A stretch of DNA of 19,812 nt, from assembly GCA_002361335.1 (NCBI GenBank), contig DESS01000364.1, forward strand, positions 54,359 through 74,170, given 5' to 3'. Each line of letters begins with the position of its first letter. Position 1 is the first letter of the stretch. This DNA comes from Richelia sp. UBA3308. GTDB lineage: Bacteria; Cyanobacteriota; Cyanobacteriia; Cyanobacteriales; Nostocaceae. Of this stretch, positions 14,171 through 19,812 are shown in pieces. The position numbers and the translations under genes were made by a program. The notes under the pieces were generated by a model that worked only from the letters and a program-made list of their open reading frames with translations, ran no database searches and had not been told where the DNA came from.

Positions 14171-14725
14171 ATGAATAATACAAAATCAAAGTTTTCTGAG
14201 TTAGAGACAGGAAATTTTCTAAGTGAGACGCAATACTATAAAATCATATCCAAGAATGGCTCAGATATTCAAGTAGAAAATGAAAGAGGTTTTCAATTTA
14301 GTATTGAAAAAGATATTCTTGAAGAGGGTATTTATTCTGCTCATCAGTATAATCAGGAATTAAAAGTAACAAGAACTGAGTTAATAGAACAATTGGCTAA
14401 AGTAGGTGATAGCGTATTCACAGTCTGTTTTAATAAACAACCTAGTGCCAATGCTATTAATGAAGCTATTGAATCAGCTAATGAAGATGAAAATATTTCT
14501 ATAAAAGAACTAAAAAAGATTGTAAAAAATGCTTACAAAGGGGAAGAAAGAATTCTCACAGGTTATCTTAAAAAAACTGAAACTGGTTTTGGTAGAAGCA
14601 CAGTTATTGACCTTGAAGCTGATAGAGGTAATAATGCTGATTGGGATGCTAGAGTCAGACAAGTTGACCATAGAACTTTAAATTGGTTAATTTTCAAGAA
14701 TATTAAGTACATTATCAAAAAATAA
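14171..14725 (+). CDS. Protein of unknown function, 184 aa
   Basis: The gene has a good Shine-Dalgarno sequence, GGAG at 14161-14164, six bases before ATG 14171. The product is soluble and charged, without signal peptide or membrane helix. The N-terminus SELETGNFLSETQYYKIISK and the C-terminal part (EERILTGYLKKTETGFGRST, VIDLE, then RVRQVDHRTLNWLIFKNIKY) look like conserved blocks; the middle (100-125) is acidic then Lys-rich. I do not recognise the family and give no function. It is bounded by the repeats at 13815-14078 and by a strong terminator hairpin at 14809-14840, so it is probably monocistronic. Confidence 0.65.
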   Translation: MNNTKSKFSELETGNFLSETQYYKIISKNGSDIQVENERGFQFSIEKDILEEGIYSAHQYNQELKVTRTELIEQLAKVGDSVFTVCFNKQPSANAINEAIESANEDENISIKELKKIVKNAYKGEERILTGYLKKTETGFGRSTVIDLEADRGNNADWDARVRQVDHRTLNWLIFKNIKYIIKK

Positions 14726-14808
14726 AATTATTTTTGGAGTTAGAACTTTATCTCAATTACTCTTAAACAGCACGTAAAATTATTCAAATCCTATTCCAAA
14801 AGTAATTA

Positions 14809-14845
14809 AAAGTTCCTATACCAGTAGTTATAGGAACTTTGTTAA
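14809..14845. terminator. Strong, possibly bidirectional terminator hairpin
   Basis: AAAGTTCCTATA (14809-14820) and TATAGGAACTTT (14829-14840) are perfect 12-bp arms around an 8-base loop. On the plus strand GTTAAGTTTTT follows (84 bases after the unknown gene's stop). On the minus strand the hairpin is followed by TAATTACTTTTGG, so it may also catch transcripts from acnB, whose stop is at 14922. Confidence 0.7.
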
Positions 14846-14894
14846 GTTTTTATGGACAATTGAGTTTAAAAGTTAAAAGACTTTCATATCTAAA

Positions 14895-14910
14895 GTGGGC
14901 GATCGCCCAC
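14895..14910. repeat. 16-base perfect palindrome centred on HIP1, 11 bases past acnB stop
   Basis: GTGGGCGATCGCCCAC is its own reverse complement, with the HIP1 octamer in the middle. It lies just after the acnB stop codon (minus strand). It could fold into a GC-rich hairpin on the acnB transcript; the loop would be small. Confidence 0.55.
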
Positions 14911-14921
14911 CCTAAAATCAA

Positions 14922-17537
14922 TTACTTAGCCCCACTAGTCATCCCCAAAATATCCTCAATATTGGGCATTTCTTCCAAGGGAATCACTCTCCCTTCATCC
15001 TCAAAACCAGCAATTTTATCGAAATTCAAATACCGATACAAATCATCAGCAAAAGGATGAATTTTATTCGCCACAATATCCATATATTCCTGTACAGAAG
15101 GCAGCTTTCCTAATAATCCACAAACTGCTGCCAACTCCGCGGAACCAAGATAAACTTGTGCGCCTTTACCCATTCGATTATTAAAGTTTCTTGTAGATGT
15201 TGAAAACACCGTCGCATTATCTTCAACTCTTGCTTGATTTCCCATACATAAGCTACAACCAGGCATTTCTGTCCGCGCATTCGCATCATTAAATACTTGA
15301 TAAATACCTTCCTCTTTCAATTGCTTTTCATCCATGCGGGTAGGAGGACAAATCCACAATTGAGTTGTAACTTTTCCGGCATTTTCTAAAACTTTTGCAG
15401 CCGCGCGATAGTGTCCAATATTTGTCATGCAGGAGCCAATGAACACTTCGTCTACTTTATCCCCTACTACTTCCGATAGTAATTTTACGTTATCGGGGTC
15501 GTTTGGTGCAGCAACGATTGGTTCTTTAATTTCGTTCAAATCAATTTCGATGATTTCGGCATATTCGGCATTATCATCCCCTGACATTAATACCGGATTC
15601 GCTAACCATTCTTCCATTTTGGCAACGCGACGGATGATTGTACGAGGATCTTGATAACCCCTGGCTGCCATATTCTTTAACAAAGCAATATTTGAACGTA
15701 AATATTCGGCAACAGTTGCTTCACTAAGTTTAATGGTACAACCTGCACAGGAACGTTCGGCGCTGGCATCTGTTAATTCAAAGGCTTGTTCAACTTTCAA
15801 ATCTGGCAAGCCTTCTATTTCCATTATTCTTCCGGCGAAGACGTTTTTCTTATTCTTTTTCTCTACTGTCAATAAACCTTGTTGAATTGCCACGTAGGGA
15901 ATTGCATTTACAACATCTCGTAAAGTCACACCGGGTTGCAATTCGCCTTTAAATCTTACCAAAACTGATTCTGGCATATCCAAGGGCATGACACCCAAAG
16001 CCGCCGCAAAGGCTACTAATCCTGAACCTGCTGGGAAGGATATTCCCAAGGGAAAACGAGTATGGGAATCGCCGCCGGTACCCACAGTATCTGGTAACAG
16101 CATTCTATTTAACCACGAGTGAATAATACCATCGCCAGGACGTAATGCCACACCAGCCCGTTGTGAGAAAAAGTCTGGTAATTCTTTGTGGGTTTGTACG
16201 TCAACTGGTTTGGGATAAGCTGCTGTATGACAAAAACTTTGCATTACCAAGTCAGCAGAGAAACCCAAACAAGCAAGTTCTTTTAATTCATCCCTGGTCA
16301 TCGGTCCTGTGGTATCCTGAGAACCAACAGTTGTCATAATCGGTTCGCAAGAAATACCCGGGCGTACTCCTGGTAAACCACAAGCTTTGCCAACCATCTT
16401 CTGCGCTAAAGTAAAACCTTTATCGCTGTCTTTTGCTGCTTGGGGACGAATAAATAAAGTACTAGGTTCTAAATTTAATGCTTCGCGGATTTTATCAGTA
16501 AGGGCACGTCCGATGAGTAATGGAATTCTGCCACCAGCCCGTACTTCATCGAGAATTGTATCGGGTTTTAACTTAAATGTAGAAATAACTTCCCCATTTT
16601 CGTTGGTAATTTCTCCTTTGTAGGGATGGATAGTAATTACCATACCCGTTTCCATCTTGGTGACATCGCACTCGATGGGTAAAGCACCGGCATCTTCGGC
16701 AGTATTGAAAAATATTGGCGCTATACTTCCACCTAAAATATATCCTCCCGATCGCTTATTCGGTACAAAAGGAATATCTGCTCCTAAATGCCACAATACG
16801 GAATTAATTGCCGATTTACGAGAAGAGCCAGTTCCTACCACATCCCCGACATATGCCACAGGATGTCCTTTTTCTTTCAATTCCGCAATAATTTTTAACC
16901 CTTCAGGCATGGCATTTTCCAACATTGACAAAGCGTGAAGGGGAATATCCGGGCGTGTGGTGGCGTGAGTCGCCGGGGATAAATCGTCAGTGTTGGTTTC
17001 GCCGGGAACTTTGAAAACAGTAACGGCGATCGATTCTGGTACTTCTGGACGAATTGTAAACCATTCCGCTTCTGCCCAGGAATCAATTACTCGTTTAGCA
17101 AAGGCATTGGTTTCCGATAATTCTAAAATATCGTGAAAAGCATCGTAAACCAACAGTGTCTTACTTAAAGCCGTTGCAGCATAACTAGCGATCGCTTCCT
17201 TTTGTTCACCATCAGATTGTAACAATTCAATCAAAGACTGAACGTTGTAACCACCCACCATGGTACCCAACATCTCAACAGCTTCAATGGGTGTAATTAA
17301 AGGAGAACTAATTTCCTCTTTAGCAATTCCAGTCAAGAATCCAGCCTTTACATAAGCTGCTGGATCAACACCAGGAGAAACTCTTTCCCGCAACAAATAT
17401 AGTAAATTTTCCTCTTCACCTGTCGGTGGATTTATGATCAAGTTACACAAATCAGATGTTTGTTTTGCATCTAATGGTAAAGGAGGAATCCCTAATGATG
17501 CTCTTTCTTGTGCGCGATCGCGATATGATTCAAGCAT
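14922..17537 (-). CDS. acnB: Bifunctional aconitate hydratase 2 / 2-methylisocitrate dehydratase
   Basis: The protein is 871 aa from ATG 17535-17537, close to the 865 of Escherichia coli AcnB. AcnB interconverts citrate and isocitrate through cis-aconitate with a [4Fe-4S] cluster; in cyanobacteria it is the usual aconitase of the incomplete or bypassed citric acid cycle. The order is N-terminal HEAT-like domain (about 1-155), swivel domain (about 160-380), then the three hydratase domains. Cluster ligands C703 (FIGSCMTNIG) and C761 and C764 (MPGCSLCMGNQ) match E. coli C710, C769 and C772. Three in-frame starts lie close together; the chosen one matches the family start MLEEY and has GGAG six bases upstream. 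The neighbour at 18180 is transcribed divergently. The sequence is intact. Confidence 0.97.
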   Translation of the reverse strand: MLESYRDRAQERASLGIPPLPLDAKQTSDLCNLIINPPTGEEENLLYLLRERVSPGVDPAAYVKAGFLTGIAKEEISSPLITPIEAVEMLGTMVGGYNVQSLIELLQSDGEQKEAIASYAATALSKTLLVYDAFHDILELSETNAFAKRVIDSWAEAEWFTIRPEVPESIAVTVFKVPGETNTDDLSPATHATTRPDIPLHALSMLENAMPEGLKIIAELKEKGHPVAYVGDVVGTGSSRKSAINSVLWHLGADIPFVPNKRSGGYILGGSIAPIFFNTAEDAGALPIECDVTKMETGMVITIHPYKGEITNENGEVISTFKLKPDTILDEVRAGGRIPLLIGRALTDKIREALNLEPSTLFIRPQAAKDSDKGFTLAQKMVGKACGLPGVRPGISCEPIMTTVGSQDTTGPMTRDELKELACLGFSADLVMQSFCHTAAYPKPVDVQTHKELPDFFSQRAGVALRPGDGIIHSWLNRMLLPDTVGTGGDSHTRFPLGISFPAGSGLVAFAAALGVMPLDMPESVLVRFKGELQPGVTLRDVVNAIPYVAIQQGLLTVEKKNKKNVFAGRIMEIEGLPDLKVEQAFELTDASAERSCAGCTIKLSEATVAEYLRSNIALLKNMAARGYQDPRTIIRRVAKMEEWLANPVLMSGDDNAEYAEIIEIDLNEIKEPIVAAPNDPDNVKLLSEVVGDKVDEVFIGSCMTNIGHYRAAAKVLENAGKVTTQLWICPPTRMDEKQLKEEGIYQVFNDANARTEMPGCSLCMGNQARVEDNATVFSTSTRNFNNRMGKGAQVYLGSAELAAVCGLLGKLPSVQEYMDIVANKIHPFADDLYRYLNFDKIAGFEDEGRVIPLEEMPNIEDILGMTSGAK

Positions 17538-17543
17538 TTTCAT

Positions 17544-17547
17544 CTCC
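17544..17547 (-). promoter_or_regulatory. Shine-Dalgarno sequence fixing the acnB start
   Basis: GGAG (minus strand) stands six bases before ATG 17537. The alternative starts GTG 17549 and ATG 17543 would overlap or abut it, so 17537 is the best start. Confidence 0.7.
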
Positions 17548-18047
17548 ACAAAGATAATTTCAGATTTATATTTAAATATCTATTGTTGAATTATTGAGTT
17601 TATGTTGATATTACCTTTATAGATTAACTTTTGTGGAAAACTATAAAGATTAACCTACTGATATCATCAGTACTTATTACAGTTATCCTGTTGAATGCTA
17701 TACAAGACAATACAGCAAAATACTTCCAAAAATAGTTGTTGATAAACAATTATAATTATCAATTTGAACCATTGTTTACCCAATGAATTTCAGCAAGCAT
17801 TTTCATGTGTAGATAGTTACTTCACTTTCTGGAATTAAAAAAAATCAAAGTTATGGCATTAATCGAACAGGAGGATTTATAATTTACTATTTTTTATCAT
17901 TTTATAGCCAATTAAGCAAATATATCTTATTGAAAATAATTATTATTTATTATTGTTTGTTAATTGAATTTTAAGCTAATTAATAATATAAAATAATTTA
18001 GTATTATACTGGCGTACTACCCAATATTGTCTATGACTAAAAATTAA

Positions 18048-18081
18048 ACTGGATACAGAGCAATCGGATTCATCCGTGGAG
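18048..18081 (-). repeat. Inverted copy of the 1683-1715 repeat
   Basis: ACTGGATACA (18048-18057) and CGGATTCATCCGTGGAG (18065-18081) are the reverse complements of the two conserved blocks at 1683-1715, with about seven unmatched bases between them in both copies. Confidence 0.5.
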
Positions 18082-18157
18082 AAAAATAAGATAAATATGA
18101 TTATTTTGAACCACTTGGCTGTCTTATTACAGGGTTAATCCAAAATCGGGGTTAGCG

Positions 18158-18178
18158 AAAATCTAAAATCTAAAATCA
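18158..18178. repeat. Heptamer tandem repeat abutting the ferredoxin start
   Basis: AAAATCT is repeated at 18158-18164 and 18165-18171, then AAAATCA at 18172-18178, one base before ATG 18180. Short heptamer repeats are typical of heterocystous cyanobacteria. Here the array fills the position where a Shine-Dalgarno sequence would stand. Confidence 0.6.
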
Positions 18179-18179
18179 A

Positions 18180-18500
18180 ATGACCAAAACATATACCGTT
18201 GAATTCATCCATCAAGGTAAAACCCATACTTTACAGGTACCCGAAGATAAAACAATTTTATCAGTTGCCGACGAAGCGGATTTGGATTTACCTTCATCTT
18301 GTCATGCTGGTGTTTGTACCACCTGTGCCGCTAAAATCATCAATGATGGTAGTGTAGACCAAAGCGACGGTATGGGAGTTAATCCAGATTTACAAAAGGA
18401 AGGTTTTGCATTACTTTGTGTTGCTTATCCTCGTTCTGATTTGAAAATTCAAACCGAGCAGGAAGAAATTGTTTATCAAAGGCAGTTTGGTAAGGTATAG
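18180..18500 (+). CDS. Plant-type [2Fe-2S] ferredoxin with C-terminal extension
   Basis: The protein is 106 aa. The cluster cysteines are C41, C46, C49 and C80 (CHAGVCTTC, then LLCVAYP), the CX4CX2CX30C spacing of plant-type ferredoxins. Its C-terminal tail (EEIVYQRQFGKV) is longer than that of photosynthetic ferredoxin PetF and recalls the extended group that includes plant FdC2; that assignment is from memory and moderate. The protein should be a soluble electron carrier, probably not the main photosynthetic one. It has no Shine-Dalgarno sequence, since a heptamer repeat lies directly before the ATG. It is divergent from acnB and followed by a strong hairpin. Confidence 0.9.
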   Translation: MTKTYTVEFIHQGKTHTLQVPEDKTILSVADEADLDLPSSCHAGVCTTCAAKIINDGSVDQSDGMGVNPDLQKEGFALLCVAYPRSDLKIQTEQEEIVYQRQFGKV

Positions 18501-18514
18501 TTAATAATTTTTGT

Positions 18515-18553
18515 TTAACGATCAACTGTTATTGAATGGCAGTTGATTGTTAA
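18515..18553. terminator. Hairpin after the ferredoxin gene
   Basis: TTAACGATCAACTG (18515-18528) and CAGTTGATTGTTAA (18540-18553) form a 14-bp stem with one G-T pair and an 11-base loop, 14 bases after the ferredoxin stop. There is no T-run after it. It is a likely transcript end or stabiliser, though a small palindromic mobile element is possible. Confidence 0.55.
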
Positions 18554-18659
18554 CTGTGAAATCAATGATTATAAAATAATGCTTTGAAAATTGATAATTG
18601 CAAGGTATTCCACAAAGTTCCTTGTTTATGTTTTTTTGTATATCCAAATACTTTTTTAG

Positions 18660-18675
18660 TTAGTATAAATACTAA
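18660..18675. promoter_or_regulatory. 16-base palindrome upstream of the GlsB-like gene
   Basis: TTAGTATAAATACTAA is a perfect inverted repeat (7-bp arms around the central AA), 118 bases before the start codon. It could be an operator; no regulator is identified. Confidence 0.3.
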
Positions 18676-18732
18676 TTTAGAACTTGTTAATTTATCTATG
18701 AAAGCCAATAAAATTATTGTAGCTTTTTGAGC

Positions 18733-18760
18733 TTGCTATTTCTTTGCTTGGATTTATACT
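18733..18760 (+). promoter_or_regulatory. Candidate sigma-70-type promoter for the GlsB-like gene
   Basis: TTGCTA (18733-18738) and TATACT (18755-18760) are separated by 16 bases. Transcription would begin near 18767, leaving a short leader with the Shine-Dalgarno AGGAG at 18781-18785. Confidence 0.35.
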
Positions 18761-18793
18761 GAGAAGCACAAGAATTTTTGAGGAGATAAAGAT

Positions 18794-19075
18794 ATGTTAG
18801 GTATTATTGCATGGATAGTTCTAGGTCTTATTGCTGGTATTATTGCTAAACTTATAATTCCCGGCGATCAAGGTGGCGGAATTAATATTGGAACAAGTAT
18901 TCAAGGTATTGTTGGTGCACTTGTTGGTGGTGGATTGTATTCATTCATTAAAACAGGTGACATCATATTACCTGCAGCTGCTGGTTTTGATTTTATGTCC
19001 ATTATTACTGCTGTAGTCGGTGCAATTATTGTTATCGTAATTTGGGAAGTAATCAGCAAAGTTATTAACAAATAA
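18794..19075 (+). CDS. GlsB/YeaQ/YmgE-family small membrane protein
   Basis: The protein is 93 aa with three membrane helices (about 3-22, 30-52 and 66-88). The family blocks WIVLGLIAGIIAKLIIPG and GIVGALVGG are visible. These inner-membrane proteins, once called transglycosylase-associated, are induced by stress in several bacteria; their molecular role is not settled. AGGAG at 18781-18785 precedes ATG 18794 by eight bases. The Gly-rich segment (GDQGGGINIG) between helices 1 and 2 is usual. A structured element with a T-run starts 14 bases after the stop. Confidence 0.88.
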   Translation: MLGIIAWIVLGLIAGIIAKLIIPGDQGGGINIGTSIQGIVGALVGGGLYSFIKTGDIILPAAAGFDFMSIITAVVGAIIVIVIWEVISKVINK

Positions 19076-19089
19076 TAAGTCTTAAGTAA

Positions 19090-19211
19090 AGATTCTCTTG
19101 GATCGCTGGAAACAACTTCGGGAGAATGGGGATGCTACAACATCGGTAGCAAAGAAAATAATTAATTGTCTCTTAATCTGAAGTTATCCTTGCCAAGAGA
19201 ATCTCTTTTTT
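19090..19211 (+). ncRNA. Candidate structured RNA or 3' UTR element ending in a T-run
   Basis: AGATTCTCTTGG (19090-19101) and CCAAGAGAATCT (19193-19204) are perfect 12-bp complements 91 bases apart and are followed by CTTTTTT. Nested inside are AACTTC (19114-19119) / GAAGTT (19180-19185) and a hairpin TGCTAC / GTAGCA (19133-19138 / 19146-19151). The order is fully nested, as in a folded RNA, and the T-run would serve as a terminator. It may be a separate small RNA or the 3' end of the GlsB-like mRNA. I do not recognise the family. Confidence 0.4.
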
Positions 19212-19335
19212 CCGATAAACTCCCTAAATTAATCGGTAACATAACTGCTAATTTTTCACGGAAATATAACTAATTAACATACAAACTAACCTTTAACTTT
19301 TTCACAAGTTGACTTTAAAAAAACATTAATAAATA

Positions 19336-19520
19336 GGACTTACGCAAAAATTACGATAAATATAGTGTTTCAGACATTCTAGATCCCCCCAAGCCACGCC
19401 ACTTCCTACAACGGAACGCCACTTGCTATAACCGAGGGAACCTCGGCAAGGCAGTGGCTCGGGAACCTCCGCAACGGAGTGGCTCCCCTTTTTAAGGGGG
19501 GCTTGCGTAATTTCTGATAA
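19336..19520. repeat. Composite dispersed repeat (AGGACTTACGCAAAA...GCTTGCGTAATTTC)
   Basis: The block starts with AGGACTTACGCAAAAATTAC and ends in CCCCTTTTTAAGGGGGGCTT then GCGTAATTTC. Inside, GCCACTT(C/G)CTA(C/T)AAC occurs twice, then AGTGGCTC occurs twice in inverted sense (CAGTGGCTCGGGAACC, GAGTGGCTCCCC). The CG-rich centre differs sharply from the AT-rich flanks. Repeats of this form are common between cyanobacterial genes. A 66-codon minus-strand frame over it is not a credible gene. Confidence 0.55.
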
Positions 19521-19812
19521 AAACAAAACATAATTTTTTATGCCTTCACAATACCCAGTTGGTGAGTGAACTCACAAGCCTTATTAATACGTTGAAAATA
19601 TTTCTAAAACTCACGCAAGCACCCTACAATAAAAAATATGTTTTTTTGCTAAGTCCTAAATAATTAAATAATTGAAAAACCCATATAATCCCAATGTGCT
19701 AAATCCTAGCTATCGGAAAGATAAATAGCGATGTAAATTCATAGCCCCCCGTGAAAGGTTACCCCACAAAGGATAGATACAGCACAATACTTGTACATGA
19801 GGTACAACCATT
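19521..19812. other. Terminal noncoding stretch
   Basis: No coding frame is convincing. It holds CTCACGCAAGCACCCTAC (about 19610-19626), part of another dispersed repeat, and an inverted repeat TTGTAC (19791-19796) / GTACAA (19802-19807) with a 5-base centre close to the window edge, which may be an operator of a gene beyond it. Confidence 0.35.

Larger units (their letters stand above)
17550..18179. other. Divergent intergenic region between acnB and the ferredoxin gene
   Basis: The 630 bases are strongly AT-rich. I see a weak inverted repeat TTGATAA (17739-17745) / TTATCAA (17756-17762), the repeat copy at 18048-18081 and a heptamer repeat at 18158-18178. No complete gene is visible; a nine-codon frame at about 17853-17882 is too short to credit. 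Promoters for both genes should be here but I cannot place them with confidence. Confidence 0.4.

Noticed and set aside
14839..17086. Several frames across the acnB region
   Set aside because: acnB is unambiguous over its full length; these are shadows.
19090..19211. Identification as 6S RNA or Yfr2
   Set aside because: It is shorter than 6S RNA, and GGAAACA occurs only once, whereas Yfr2 RNAs carry it repeatedly; kept only as an unnamed candidate.
19326..19526. 66-codon minus-strand frame
   Set aside because: It is the translation of a composite dispersed repeat.
19791..19807. NtcA-type site in the terminal inverted repeat
   Set aside because: NtcA sites need GTA-N8-TAC; the spacing here is 7 and the inverted repeat differs.

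Overview
The window looks like a chromosomal segment of a filamentous, probably Nostocales-type cyanobacterium. The DNA is AT-rich and has long intergenic gaps. It carries nine copies of the HIP1 octamer GCGATCGC (starts 1149, 2045, 5940, 8183, 11213, 13774, 14899, 17188, 17514), far above chance. It also has typical cyanobacterial dispersed repeats, a CYP38/TLP40-type lumenal cyclophilin, an AcnB aconitase, a plant-type ferredoxin and a GUN4-domain protein. No rRNA, tRNA or CRISPR array was recognised.

Layout. 1-2018: the cyclophilin, then a 630-base gap with a strong hairpin and a MITE-like element. 2019-5886: a two-gene signalling locus, a CBS-PAS-PAS-PAS histidine kinase followed by a receiver-EAL protein predicted to hydrolyse cyclic-di-GMP. 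6494-8319: a PhyH-type Fe(II)/2-oxoglutarate dioxygenase converging on an EamA/DMT transporter. 8320-8654: an intergenic region holding three CIRCE-like inverted repeats at an exact 45-bp period, upstream of a small unknown gene (8655-9002). 9003-14170: an accessory island. It contains several MITE-like repeats, a broken small antitoxin-like gene, a HigA-like antitoxin that has apparently lost its original start codon, an intact RelE toxin/antitoxin pair, a broken hicB, a caspase-like (CHAT)-GUN4-membrane protein, a membrane-anchored lectin-like protein, an intact hicBA pair and another short gene remnant. 14171-14725: an unknown gene of 184 codons. 14922-17537: acnB on the minus strand. 18180-18500: a [2Fe-2S] ferredoxin. 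18794-19075: a GlsB/YeaQ-type membrane protein followed by a candidate structured RNA. The window ends in dispersed repeats.

How the parts fit. The kinase and the receiver-EAL protein plausibly form one phosphorelay that lowers cyclic-di-GMP. The minus-strand toxin/antitoxin genes at 9656-10538 are an overlapping operon flanked by two decayed antitoxin genes, and the decayed hicB at 10560-10754 is a paralogue of the intact hicB 3 kb away. Between the two antitoxin clusters, on the opposite strand, lies the most unusual pair: a protease-like/GUN4/two-helix protein followed 179 bp later by a single-pass protein with a LecA-like fold. This pair is the best candidate for an undescribed system. 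The evidence is domain architecture and location only; no function is shown.
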